The translations under genes were made by a program, and so were the position numbers. The notes under the pieces were generated by a model. That model had not been told where the DNA came from. It saw nothing but the letters and a program-made list of their open reading frames with translations, and did no database searches. From a virus, in the IMG/VR virus record IMGVR_UViG_3300032087_001469, positions 1 to 35,674 of that record: DNA of 35,674 nucleotides. One strand, given 5' to 3'. The first letter of the stretch is position 1. The number at the start of each line of letters is the position of its first letter. Positions 8,772 through 14,849 of this stretch are shown piece after piece.

Positions 8772-9065
8772 CTACTTTGAGAATCGCTCTGCGAACCCCC
8801 CAGAGTAGTCTTTGTCTTCTTCAATTCCTCCTGTTTCCTTGAGTTCTCTAACCATTTGCTCGAGTCGTTGATACTCGATAAGGAGTTCTTTTGCATCCGT
8901 TGCTGTTTGTTTAATACTCTGAAGCTCAGCCTTACGCTGTGACCCTGAAAGCTCCGCATCTACAGGCTTTCTGATTTCATCAATCATATTGTTGATAGCT
9001 ATCTCCATAGATGCTAGCAAACGTGTTGACGCTTCTACTGTTGTAAATTTACGCTTCTTTGACAT
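8772..9065 (-). CDS. Helical protein upstream of terL, possible small terminase subunit
   Basis: This 97-residue, strongly charged helical protein (MSKKRKFTTVEASTRLLASM) has a coiled-coil-like centre (about 40-75). Its place one gene upstream of the large terminase suggests a small terminase (DNA recognition) subunit, and its size is at the low end for that role. No helix-turn-helix is obvious, so the call rests on position. Its start overlaps the co-chaperonin gene by 17 bases. The gap to terL contains the rightward lipoprotein gene. Confidence 0.45.
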   Translation of the reverse strand: MSKKRKFTTVEASTRLLASMEIAINNMIDEIRKPVDAELSGSQRKAELQSIKQTATDAKELLIEYQRLEQMVRELKETGGIEEDKDYSGGFAERFSK

Positions 9066-9630
9066 ACACTAATTCTGTTGTCCTCATACGGTAGACTTTG
9101 CTGCCATCTGTAAGCTCCATCTCGTATTCAGAATTTTTCGTGTAGCCCACCAAATCACCAGGCTTCGTTCCAATCCACTCTGAATCTGTGGGTAGGGTGA
9201 GTAGCTCTCCCTCCAACTTAGGCTCTTCTTTGAGCGTAAGAATAATACCAGAAGCACTTGTTTCCTCCTCCTGCTCAGGTGGGGGTGCAACAAAACACCA
9301 ATCGCCAAGCATATAAATATTACCATCTTTGTCTTCGATAGCGATACTATGGTTTCCATATCCTCCCTCTGGCTCATAGTTGACCAAAAATAAATCTTCT
9401 CCAAGGTCATAAATCTGTTCCATTACAACGTGGTGGTGGAAGTATAGAATAGCGCCTTCACAGCTTTCTATTGGACAGTCTACAGGACAGCCTACAATCT
9501 CACCGTAGTTTACTCTATGCTGAAACTCGTTAAACTTCGTAACAAGCTTTAGGGTTGTCTCTTCGGACAACTTTATCTCGTCTCTAAACTTTTGTGGTAG
9601 TCTTACTATGAAGTGATGTAGCGGCTTCAT
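9049..9630 (-). CDS. GroES-like co-chaperonin with two tandem Cpn10 repeats
   Basis: In this 193-residue protein the second half (about 108-193) aligns by eye along GroES. WCFVAPPPEQ matches the N-terminal strand, EEETSASGIILTLKEE the mobile loop that binds GroEL, GELLTLP equals GEVLAVG, KPGDLVGY equals KVGDIVIF, and TTELVYVKEA equals ESDILAIVEA. The first half repeats the plan more loosely: LHHFIVRLPQKF, then GEIVGCP (43-49) and EGAILYFHHHVV (58-69). The protein thus resembles two Cpn10 units in one chain. Phage co-chaperonins (T4 gp31, RB49 CocO) adapt host GroEL for capsid-protein folding, and its place among packaging genes fits that. The fold is confident; the capsid role is inferred. 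Confidence 0.78.
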   Translation of the reverse strand: MKPLHHFIVRLPQKFRDEIKLSEETTLKLVTKFNEFQHRVNYGEIVGCPVDCPIESCEGAILYFHHHVVMEQIYDLGEDLFLVNYEPEGGYGNHSIAIEDKDGNIYMLGDWCFVAPPPEQEEETSASGIILTLKEEPKLEGELLTLPTDSEWIGTKPGDLVGYTKNSEYEMELTDGSKVYRMRTTELVYVKEA

Positions 9631-9631
9631 A

Positions 9632-9862
9632 CTAGTCGAATTTAAGATCGTACTCTAGGATGCAAGGCATATCGTCTATAGCCTTCCATAGCATAGTGCC
9701 TTCTTCGTTCTCAATGTAGATGAGATACCGTTTTTTACCGTACTTGATTAAATGCGCCTCGTCTTCAGTGATTGCGACTACTTTTCCTGCGCCTGCTCGC
9801 ATACCCACATAGTATGCCATAGCATCCTTCGGGTCACGCCCGATAACTATCTTTCTTATCAT
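9632..9862 (-). CDS. Unknown small protein in the late operon
   Basis: This 76-residue protein (MIRKIVIGRDPKDAMAYYVG) has a predicted alpha/beta pattern and no recognised motif. It is encoded one base upstream of the co-chaperonin gene in the same direction, so the two are almost certainly co-expressed. GAGKVVAI resembles a loop but is not a Walker A motif (no Thr/Ser after the Lys). Confidence 0.6.
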   Translation of the reverse strand: MIRKIVIGRDPKDAMAYYVGMRAGAGKVVAITEDEAHLIKYGKKRYLIYIENEEGTMLWKAIDDMPCILEYDLKFD

Positions 9863-9892
9863 ATCAATTCAATTGTGTAAAGAAAACAGCGT

Positions 9893-10237
9893 TTAGTTTA
9901 CGCTATCGTCCCCGTTTGCTAATCTTATCCAGTATTCTATATCTGCTGTGTTGCCCTCAGGAGGCATATCTTCTTTTTTATCCTGACGGAATGCTTCCAC
10001 ACAATAGGAAAGAAGATCGTCTAGCTCCTCCTCATCCGTTACAGAGAATGAAGACAACAGGCTCATATTGGCACGCTCGTTACCGTCCTCATCCTTGAAC
10101 ATAGTTTCCATATCTAGGAATCCTACAGCTAGGCAAGCAATAAACTCTTCTTTTAAATCGTACTTGCTCACCGTCTCATTAATGGCGAGAAGAAGCTCCT
10201 GAATCTCTAGGATACAGTCTTTTTGTTTTTCAGTCAT
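9893..10237 (-). CDS. Unknown acidic helical protein
   Basis: This 114-residue, strongly acidic protein (DEDGNERANM, VTDEEELDDLL, DKKEDMPPEG) is mostly helical and has no motif I recognise. Its start abuts the stop of the virion fiber-like gene (shared base 10237), indicating translational coupling. The position in the head/packaging block suggests a scaffold-like or assembly role, but nothing in the sequence proves it. Confidence 0.6.
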   Translation of the reverse strand: MTEKQKDCILEIQELLLAINETVSKYDLKEEFIACLAVGFLDMETMFKDEDGNERANMSLLSSFSVTDEEELDDLLSYCVEAFRQDKKEDMPPEGNTADIEYWIRLANGDDSVN

Positions 10238-10998
10238 TATGATAATATATCACCAGTTTCTTTTACAACGAACTTGAACTGCGATTGCGCAGACAATGCA
10301 ATGTTCCCAGTAGTAGAAGACACCTCGATTCTAAATCTTTCGTCTGCACCCAACATATAAATACCCCAGAAGGAATCAATAAATGTTCCTGTAGTTGCTT
10401 TTGTTCTTGTGAATGCAGCTACATCATTCCAGGCAGTACCGTTCCACTTTTGTAGTGTATAGGTGATATTTGAATTGTTAGACGTTACCTCTGTAACCGC
10501 AGACATATCTATAAACACAGGGAAAGACTCACTAGTGATGTTTTCAATGTATTCACCATTAGTTGAATCTAGCTCCAATTGTGCTGGAGAGTTACCGAAG
10601 TGGAAGCTCGTAGAATCTACAGTATTGGTTGGAGAGCTGAAAGCTACAATATCTGTGTCGTTGGCATTTGCCAAGTTGTGGGCTGAGGTGTTTTTACCAA
10701 CAAATACTTCTTCAAACACACCTCCAGAGGCTGCTGAAAATGCACTAGAGTTTAGCTCACGCTTAACCACATTGTTACTGCCATCGATGAGAAGTGCTGT
10801 TAGCTCAGAAGAGCCAGTCTCAGGAGCCGAAGCAAATGATAGCGCAGCAACCTCTACCTTATCGGTAGCAAGCTTCAGAGCTGAGTCTACACCCGCACCG
10901 TCCTCAACAGTCTTTAGAGTAGTAGTTACTCCGTTAGATTCTAATTTTAATAGGGACTCGTAGGTGTCCTTGACCTTATTTCCTGAAAGAGTTGCCAT
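10237..10998 (-). CDS. Virion fiber-like structural protein
   Basis: This 253-residue protein is rich in Ser, Thr, Ala and Asn. The N-terminus MATLSGNKVKDTYESLLKLE followed by VTTTLKTVEDGAGVDSALKLATDKVEV recurs in fiber-type virion proteins of Bacteroidota phages. The C-terminal half contains LQKWNGTAWNDVAAFTR and long beta stretches, as in a small jelly-roll or head/tail fiber domain. An exact TAnnTTTG box (11028-11021) lies 22 bases upstream. It could be a head fiber or a tail appendage; the structural role is likely, the location unknown. Confidence 0.65.
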   Translation of the reverse strand: MATLSGNKVKDTYESLLKLESNGVTTTLKTVEDGAGVDSALKLATDKVEVAALSFASAPETGSSELTALLIDGSNNVVKRELNSSAFSAASGGVFEEVFVGKNTSAHNLANANDTDIVAFSSPTNTVDSTSFHFGNSPAQLELDSTNGEYIENITSESFPVFIDMSAVTEVTSNNSNITYTLQKWNGTAWNDVAAFTRTKATTGTFIDSFWGIYMLGADERFRIEVSSTTGNIALSAQSQFKFVVKETGDILS

Positions 10999-11003
10999 TT
11001 GAG

Positions 11004-11028
11004 TATCTTTGTATTCTATGCAAATTTA
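11004..11028. promoter_or_regulatory. Divergent pair of TAnnTTTG boxes between fiber-like and winged-helix genes
   Basis: The 36-base gap between a leftward gene (ATG 10998) and a rightward gene (ATG 11035) holds TATCTTTG on the plus strand (11004-11011) and TAAATTTG on the minus strand (11028-11021). Both match TAnnTTTG exactly. The -33 elements are weak (minus-strand TTG at 11046, spacing 15; none good on the plus strand). The two start sites would face each other, so the two transcripts should interfere. Confidence 0.5.
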
Positions 11029-11034
11029 ATAAAA

Positions 11035-11469
11035 ATGGCGAAGCAATCTAAGAAGTCTATGTTTCGGGACTTCAAATACCGCAATGCAGATACCCTAAAA
11101 AGAAGCTACCTGAAATATCTACGGCTAGTAGTCAGGGATATGTGCCACCACTACGATATGAAAGAGTCAGAGCTGAACTTTATGATGTTCGCCTACGACT
11201 ACGAGTTTTTTACACTTGATCATATGAGTGAAGCCTACTTTTACCGCAAGCAAAAGTTGGGCGAGCGACTCGTATACCCCCTGATGAAAAAAGGATACAT
11301 CTACAAATACTTTGATAAGCTGTCACCTCGCAACTATCAGGAGGCGATATTCAGAGAAAACAAGTATACCTACAGAGTGAGATACGCCCTAACACAAAAG
11401 GGTCGTATGCTAGTACAAAAATACTACCGTAAACTTGAGGGGGAGGAACAGATTAACGTACCTGCTTAA
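11035..11469 (+). CDS. Winged-helix protein inside the late block
   Basis: This is a 144-residue basic protein. The middle (about 45-125) fits a winged helix-turn-helix of MarR/PadR type: ELNFMMFAYDYEFFTLDHMS, helices around ERLVYPLMKKGYIYKYF, then a beta wing YRVRYALTQKGRMLVQKYY. The N-terminal 25 residues are Lys/Arg-rich. The chosen start is ATG 11035 (MAKQSKK) because an upstream in-frame start at 10999 would overlap the promoter box. It is transcribed against the late operon from its own TATCTTTG box and converges on the 53-aa gene with a 4-base overlap. It may act as a transcription regulator of the phage switch. Confidence 0.6.
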   Translation: MAKQSKKSMFRDFKYRNADTLKRSYLKYLRLVVRDMCHHYDMKESELNFMMFAYDYEFFTLDHMSEAYFYRKQKLGERLVYPLMKKGYIYKYFDKLSPRNYQEAIFRENKYTYRVRYALTQKGRMLVQKYYRKLEGEEQINVPA

Positions 11470-11627
11470 CCGTGCTTGGTCTTAACCTTGAATGGCATCT
11501 TTAACGATGCTCCTTTATGTGGGACAAACTTCCCTTTGTGCGGCATTAGATAGTATCGACCCCCTTCAGACATCCAGTGATATCCAGAGGGAGCTTCTAC
11601 CATTACCTTTTTACGTGATGCTTTCAT
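11466..11627 (-). CDS. Small basic virion-associated protein
   Basis: This 53-residue ORF starts at 11627 in a TAATG overlap with the preceding gene's stop. It reads MKASRKKVMVEAPSGYHWMS, then GGRYYLMPHKGKFVPHKGASLKM and ends in KTKHG. The pattern of a short Lys-rich protein with AP.GYHWM and PHKGAS recurs next to packaging genes in Bacteroidota phages. Its role is unknown. The tight coupling to the EF-hand protein supports it as a real gene. Confidence 0.6.
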   Translation of the reverse strand: MKASRKKVMVEAPSGYHWMSEGGRYYLMPHKGKFVPHKGASLKMPFKVKTKHG

Positions 11628-12052
11628 TACTTCTTGCGTAGCATTTTAAAGTCAGCACCAGTAATCTTACCATCCTTGTTAGCGTCCAACTTAACCTGTC
11701 CACCTTTCAAGTATTTCTTGAGTTTACCACCGTAGCCGTATTCCATCTTGCCACCCTTACCATACACAGGCTGATCCTTAGCAGGGAGTTTCGTACCTAC
11801 ATAACGGTAGTTAGGCTTCATATTAGAAGATACTTGCTTAGTCACTTTAGCCATATTAGCATACTCCTTACGCTTCTTAGCAGACAGTGGCATACCCTTA
11901 GGTCCAACACCCGTCTCCGCATACTTAGCAAACTTGTTAGCAAAGTTCGCAGCACCCTCAAACTTCTTCTTGAACTCCTTGTCCGCCATCTCCTTAGTGA
12001 CAGTCTTACCTCTGAGCTTGCCGCCCTCCTTATAAACCTTCTTCGCCTTCAT
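11627..12052 (-). CDS. Basic protein with a C-terminal EF-hand/dockerin-like loop
   Basis: This 141-residue protein is Lys/Gly-rich throughout (KEGGKLRGKTVTKEM, YGYGGKLKKYLKGG). Residues 123-134 read DANKDGKITGAD, which fits a canonical calcium-binding loop DxNxDGxIxxxD as found in EF-hands and dockerins, here as a single copy at the C-terminus. The start overlaps the upstream stop in a TAATG junction. Similar basic Gly-rich proteins are carried by Bacteroidota phages near packaging genes and are thought to be virion components. The calcium site is read from sequence; the role is inferred. Confidence 0.65.
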   Translation of the reverse strand: MKAKKVYKEGGKLRGKTVTKEMADKEFKKKFEGAANFANKFAKYAETGVGPKGMPLSAKKRKEYANMAKVTKQVSSNMKPNYRYVGTKLPAKDQPVYGKGGKMEYGYGGKLKKYLKGGQVKLDANKDGKITGADFKMLRKK

Positions 12053-12279
12053 TATTTCTTAGCTCTGTTTCTTTTTGCTGTTATAAATCTCTTCTCATCG
12101 TGGTCGTAATCCATACCATCACCATTGCCGTACCTTCCAGCCTTCCTACGCATCTTATTCAAGAAAGCACGATACTTCTTACGCTCCTGGGTAGAGTGGT
12201 AAGCTGTGTCGTACTCCTTCTTCTTGGCTCTCGCCTTAGGATTCTTTGCGTAATACTTAGCTGTCTTTCCTTTTGACAC
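12052..12279 (-). CDS. Basic protein with YHxT..R..YR / GNGDG..YDHD pattern
   Basis: This 75-residue protein uses GTG 12279 (MSKGKTAKYYAKNPKARAKK). The frame is open up to a TTG at 12363, but that extension overlaps a better small ORF in another frame and reads unlike a natural N-terminus. The body YDTAYHSTQERKKYRAFLNK and RRKAGRYGNGDGMDYDHDE matches a small family common in phages beside virion genes. The DYDHDE segment is reminiscent of a degenerate HNH/DxSH metal site. Very Lys/Arg-rich, so DNA binding is plausible. It is coupled to the EF-hand gene by a TAATG junction. Confidence 0.6.
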   Translation of the reverse strand: MSKGKTAKYYAKNPKARAKKKEYDTAYHSTQERKKYRAFLNKMRRKAGRYGNGDGMDYDHDEKRFITAKRNRAKK

Positions 12280-12412
12280 AATCTGTGGCTTTATCGCAGT
12301 AACACACCTCGTCAGATCCACACGCAAACTCGTGGGGAACGTAACTGTCTGAACTACTGCCAATTACAAAAGCAAAGATAACAATTAATAAGAGAACAAT
12401 TAATAAAGCCAT
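12257..12412 (-). CDS. Small single-span membrane protein, Cys-rich tail (overlapping frame)
   Basis: ATG 12412 opens a 51-codon frame: MALLIVLLLIVIFAFVIG (one membrane helix or uncleaved signal) followed by an exterior tail with four Cys (FACGSDEVCYCDKATDC) and a basic end VKRKDS. It is the first ORF after the strong leftward promoter at 12545-12515 and overlaps the start of the next gene by 23 bases. Its frame differs from the long TTG-started ORF over the same DNA. An ATG start, sensible hydrophobicity and the promoter favour this frame. Function unknown; a membrane-located late or regulatory peptide is possible. Confidence 0.5.
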   Translation of the reverse strand: MALLIVLLLIVIFAFVIGSSSDSYVPHEFACGSDEVCYCDKATDCVKRKDS

Positions 12413-12478
12413 AGCGGTTTCAACAAGACATAATACACCGCCCTTACAGCGTAAATAATAATATCGTCCAGAGTGCTT

Positions 12479-12502
12479 GGCGGTGTTCCTAAAAGAACCG
12501 CC
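12479..12502 (-). promoter_or_regulatory. Leader hairpin of the late transcript
   Basis: In the minus-strand RNA, GGCGGT (12502-12497) pairs with ACCGCC (12484-12479), with additional internal UUC/GAA pairing possible. It would form within about 10 bases of the predicted late start site. There is no U-tract, so it is not a terminator. It may stabilise the 5' end or act as an attenuator or binding site. Confidence 0.4.
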
Positions 12503-12514
12503 TTAAGGACTCAG

Positions 12515-12545
12515 CAAAGTTACAGCTTTTTTTTAATAAAGTCAA
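12515..12545 (-). promoter_or_regulatory. Leftward late promoter TTGAC-N18-TAACTTTG
   Basis: Minus-strand TTG (12545-12543) is followed after 20 bases, including an A8 tract, by TAACTTTG (12522-12515), an exact Bacteroidota -33/-7 pair. The start site would be near 12508, leaving a leader of about 95 bases before ATG 12412. It is the only full-match promoter upstream of the leftward late genes. Confidence 0.65.
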
Positions 12546-12812
12546 TAGGTATAAAATACTAGTGTAGCGCATTTAAGTAACAGATTTTAACAGAAATGTT
12601 TAGGGTGGGGATTATATATGTATATGCACGTGTACGCTTAGATTCCGAAACGGAATCTCAGACCCCACCCCCTCTAGTACTAAAGTACTAGTACAGAACT
12701 TTTAGGTATTTATACTCACTAACCGCCTCGTAAGCATATACACCTAGGCATAAGCGCCTAACACGAGACCTCAGCCTCTAGGTATAAATACTCAGACTAG
12801 GTATAAACACCT
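12546..12812. repeat. Five iteron-like repeats, consensus TAGGTATAAAnACyC
   Basis: Related 15-mers begin at 12546 (TAGGTATAAAATACT), 12703 (TAGGTATTTATACTC), 12745 (TAGGCATAAGCGCCT), 12779 (TAGGTATAAATACTC) and 12798 (TAGGTATAAACACCT). All are in the same orientation, with start-to-start spacings of 157, 42, 34 and 19. Several are near-palindromic (AGGTATTTATACT). They may bind a replication initiator or a repressor. Confidence 0.55.
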
Positions 12813-13035
12813 ACTGGATTCTTTGTCTCTCTAAAGAGACACGGGTCAATAACCCCCCACTAAACTACGTTTACCTTTGGCTTCACGTCCTCGGGTACAC
12901 ACCCCTCACGTCCAGGTTAAGCGCATACGTGCGATCTAATGGGCTTTCTTACCCTACGGGTAAACTTTTTATTAGGAAAAATAATTGCATTTGTAACCTC
13001 CCCTAAAGGGGAGAATAATCTACCCCTTCGGGGTA
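12641..13035. repeat. Cluster of six perfect hairpins in the intergenic region
   Basis: Stems (5' arm, loop): 12641 GATTCCG/AAA, 12674 CTAGTAC/TAAA, 12824 TGTCTCT/CTAA, 12949 TTACCC/TAC, 12998 CTCCCC/TAAA, 13021 TACCCC/TTC. The last forms an extra-stable C(UUCG)G tetraloop in RNA. None is followed by a T-tract, so they are not ordinary terminators. Two have a TAAA loop and a third contains it across the apex. Arms differ completely, so shape and not sequence seems to be conserved. Confidence 0.65.
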
Positions 13036-13040
13036 AAAAC

Positions 13041-13064
13041 TTGACAAGGGGTTTATTATATAAG
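13041..13064 (+). promoter_or_regulatory. Possible early promoter (TTGACA ... TATATAAG)
   Basis: AAAAACTTGACAA at 13036-13048 is nearly repeated before the gene at 15407. TATATAAG (13057-13064) follows, but only 13 bases separate it from the TTG, too short for a normal sigma factor. It directly precedes the first early gene; it could be a phage-specific promoter or a binding site. Confidence 0.3.
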
Positions 13065-13108
13065 GGCAGCTCGGCAATGAAGTCGGGTTGAACTAAATCC
13101 TACGTATT

Positions 13109-13579
13109 ATGGCTAAAGCCACAAAGAAGAACCCTACGGGGCTTACTAGCAAAGCTAGTGTAATCAGCAAAGTGTATAATGACGAAGTCATAGAGGCTGT
13201 CAAGTCTTTTCCTTTCAAGGCAAAGAGAAGCTATGGCACTTGTGCCATCAGTGGTAAGCAAATCTCCAAGGGAGATGGTTGTGTGATGTCCATTCTATCG
13301 AATGGTGAGAGAATGGTAACCTTACAGTCTACGACTGTAGCGAAGGGTCGTAAAGCCAACAAGGTTGGCACTACAAAGACAAAGTCTAAGCCTGTAGCTA
13401 AGGCTACAGCTAAGAAGGTTGTTAAGAAGCCTACGGCTAAGAAGGAGGCTACCTATAGCGAAGCTATTGTGAAGGCTGTGTTTGCTTTAGCAACTGCTAA
13501 GACTGACGCTGCTAAGTACAAGGTACTTATGTCGTTGAACATTGAGGAAGTTTCTCAAGTGCTAGCACTTACCAAATAA
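13109..13579 (+). CDS. Basic Ala/Lys-rich protein, first early gene
   Basis: This 156-residue protein has a compact N-terminal half (about 1-85) with YGTCAISGKQISKGDGCVMS, which carries two Cys and could be a small zinc or beta domain. A linker TKSKPVAKATAKKVVKKPTAKK (about 91-112) reads like histone H1 or HU tails, and a helical end follows. DNA or RNA binding is plausible but not proven. It is the first gene of the early unit. Its coding DNA holds at least seven perfect 6-7 bp stems with 2-4 nt loops (13145, 13233, 13323, 13355, 13392, 13513, 13557), about ten times the chance expectation. Confidence 0.65.
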   Translation: MAKATKKNPTGLTSKASVISKVYNDEVIEAVKSFPFKAKRSYGTCAISGKQISKGDGCVMSILSNGERMVTLQSTTVAKGRKANKVGTTKTKSKPVAKATAKKVVKKPTAKKEATYSEAIVKAVFALATAKTDAAKYKVLMSLNIEEVSQVLALTK

Positions 13580-13587
13580 TCTTGACT

Positions 13588-13767
13588 ATGAAATACTTTG
13601 TAGCTGTGATAGCTTTGCTTATCACAATTTACCTACCGATACACTTTGTGTATGCTCTGAATGGAGACACTCCTTTTGTCCTATTCCCATTACATTTTGT
13701 AATGACTGCTTTTTCAATTGTGTTTGCAATGGATTACATCTCGAGAAACAAAGAAGTAAAATCATAG
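13588..13767 (+). CDS. Small two-helix membrane protein
   Basis: This 59-residue protein reads MKYFVAVIALLITIYLPIHFVYALN, then a loop GDTPF, then a second hydrophobic stretch VLFPLHFVMTAFSIVFAMDY, and a charged cytoplasmic end ISRNKEVKS. ATG 13588 is preferred over an upstream in-frame TTG at 13582; it is preceded by GACT, the recurring start context of this block. Function unknown; an inner-membrane early protein. Confidence 0.6.
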   Translation: MKYFVAVIALLITIYLPIHFVYALNGDTPFVLFPLHFVMTAFSIVFAMDYISRNKEVKS

Positions 13768-13770
13768 ACT

Positions 13771-14175
13771 ATGACAATCAAAGACCAGGCGCTGACCCAG
13801 CTATCGCTGGGCAGTATGGCTCAGAGTGAGCTACAAGCATTTATCCTTTTTGCCCAAGGCAAGAAGGAGAGGAAACATAGAGGCTACTACTGCGATGCTT
13901 TTGCTTCTTGGGAGTCCGAAGGACTCGTAGAGAGAAGAGACCGTAAGATACATTTGACCAAGCTAGGTACTTTGTACCTACAAGACCCAATGCTGTTCAA
14001 GTGTATACGAAGGTACTACAAGAAACAAATCAGAGATTTGAGAGAGCAAAGAGCTGACTTGCATAGGACTTTGTACTATGCTAAGAAGGAAATTCAAGAC
14101 TTGTCTTGGGATTGGGATAGACTCAGTTCTTGTGGACAAGAAACACTAACCAAAATTACCAAAATTCTAGACTAA
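13771..14175 (+). CDS. Possible winged-helix early protein
   Basis: This 134-residue protein has an N-terminal half with helices and a wing-like segment, ASWESEGLVERRDRKIHLTKLGTLYL (about 47-72), which reads like a winged helix-turn-helix. The C-terminal half (about 80-134) is a charged helix or coiled coil (YYKKQIRDLREQRADLHRTL). The start ATG 13771 follows the previous stop by 3 bases with the GACTATG context. Perfect stems lie in its coding DNA at 13796, 13912 and 13964. A DNA-binding role is likely from the pattern but unproven. Confidence 0.5.
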   Translation: MTIKDQALTQLSLGSMAQSELQAFILFAQGKKERKHRGYYCDAFASWESEGLVERRDRKIHLTKLGTLYLQDPMLFKCIRRYYKKQIRDLREQRADLHRTLYYAKKEIQDLSWDWDRLSSCGQETLTKITKILD

Positions 14176-14177
14176 CT

Positions 14178-14363
14178 ATGAAGGAGTATATGTTCACCTT
14201 TGAAGAAGGTGGTTGGAATACTGTTTGGGCTAAAACCAAAAGTAGTGCAATTAAAATTGCAGTTGAGAAGTACAAAGATTCAAAGCATTTGAATCCACGT
14301 ATTGATTCGTTTCACGTAGCGACCAAGGAAGGTCTTGACGCTGCTATGTCTCTTTTTTACTAA
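14178..14363 (+). CDS. Unknown small protein
   Basis: This 61-residue protein, MKEYMFTFEEGGWNTVWAKTK then SAIKIAVEKYKDS, has a beta-beta-alpha start resembling small ferredoxin-like phage proteins that carry the pattern W.W.....EA...A....G. ATG 14178 lies 2 bases after the previous stop in the ACTATG context. No motif identifies a function. Confidence 0.55.
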   Translation: MKEYMFTFEEGGWNTVWAKTKSSAIKIAVEKYKDSKHLNPRIDSFHVATKEGLDAAMSLFY

Positions 14364-14384
14364 TCTAAATCTTAGACTAAAGCT

Positions 14385-14651
14385 ATGGGAGCTGAATTAA
14401 ACTACAGAATTGTAGAAGCCAACTCATCAAGAGAGGCTTATGACAAAGCATATCAAGATGCTGTGGAATGGAGTGGCAATGACCCTTACAATGGGGACTT
14501 CAACACTTGTGTTGAGTATTTTGATGCTAAAGCACTTAAGGGACTTGATACATTCAAGTCTTGGGTAGAGGAATATGGTGAAAAGAGAGTAGCCTACACT
14601 TATCCTCTGGATAAGGGTAAATATGCAATAATGGCTTGGTGTGCCTGTTAA
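14385..14651 (+). CDS. Unknown small protein
   Basis: This 88-residue protein has MGAELNYRIVEANSSREAYDKAYQDA, then an acidic middle, then EEYGEKRVAYTYPLDKGKYA and a C-terminal WCAC. The pattern (EA...AY..A....G....GD..) is seen in small phage proteins of unknown role. Its 267 bases contain three perfect 7-bp stems (14500, 14542, 14599) where about 0.1 is expected, a strong example of the hairpin bias of this region. Confidence 0.55.
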   Translation: MGAELNYRIVEANSSREAYDKAYQDAVEWSGNDPYNGDFNTCVEYFDAKALKGLDTFKSWVEEYGEKRVAYTYPLDKGKYAIMAWCAC

Positions 14652-14661
14652 AACAAAGACT

Positions 14662-14841
14662 ATGAAAAAGAGAACTGAAGTTGCTGAGTGGTACTTGATG
14701 AATGTGTACCCTTACATAACAAACAAAGACGCTGAAATAGAGTGGCTAGTATCACACTTGAAGGACAATGCTTTTCAAGCTATTGAAGGTATGTATGACG
14801 AACAAATGTCTAACCTAGAAGCTGAAGGCTTCTTTAAGTAA
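14662..14841 (+). CDS. Unknown small helical protein
   Basis: This 59-residue protein (MKKRTEVAEWYLMNVYPYIT, then DAEIEWLVSHLKDNAF) is acidic and helical with no recognised motif. ATG 14662 sits in an exact CAAAGACTATGAAA block that is repeated before the genes at 14850 and 16312. A perfect stem AGAAGC (14817-14833) lies near its 3' end. Confidence 0.55.
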   Translation: MKKRTEVAEWYLMNVYPYITNKDAEIEWLVSHLKDNAFQAIEGMYDEQMSNLEAEGFFK

Positions 14842-14849
14842 CAAAGACT

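Larger units (their letters stand above)
12413..13108. other. Divergent intergenic region with iterons, hairpins and promoters
   Basis: This is a gene-free stretch of about 0.7 kb between the leftward late and rightward early units. In order it holds: the late leader with a GC-rich hairpin (12479-12502), the leftward promoter (12515-12545), five TAGGTATAAA-type repeats (12546-12812), perfect hairpins at 12641, 12674, 12824, 12949, 12998 and 13021, and a TTGACA element at 13041 before the first early gene. No ORF of convincing quality was found. Iterons with dyads at a divergent switch point suit a replication origin or a regulator-binding region; which one cannot be decided from sequence. Confidence 0.55.

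Noticed and set aside
8744-8959. 71-codon leftward ORF opposite the lipoprotein stop
   Set aside because: It is a shifted frame of the 97-aa helical protein and has no independent start signal.
12280-12363. N-terminal extension of the basic protein from the TTG at 12363
   Set aside because: A stop lies directly before that TTG, the extension does not resemble the body of the protein, and GTG 12279 gives a natural MSKGK start; the region is better explained by the overlapping membrane-protein frame.
12380-12406. Two direct copies of AACAATTAATAA and a TATCTTTG box (12380-12373), first taken as an operator and a second late promoter
   Set aside because: The repeats lie inside the hydrophobic coding stretch of the small membrane protein and simply encode LLIV twice; the box falls in the same reading frame (codons for I, F, A) and is probably chance.
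12872-12879. TACCTTTG on the plus strand as an early promoter
   Set aside because: It matches the -7 box but there is no TTG at a fitting distance and it is 230 bases from the first gene; kept only as a possibility.
12826-13035. CRISPR-like array from the repeated hairpins in the intergenic region
   Set aside because: The hairpin arms are all different and spacing is irregular, so there is no direct repeat/spacer pattern.
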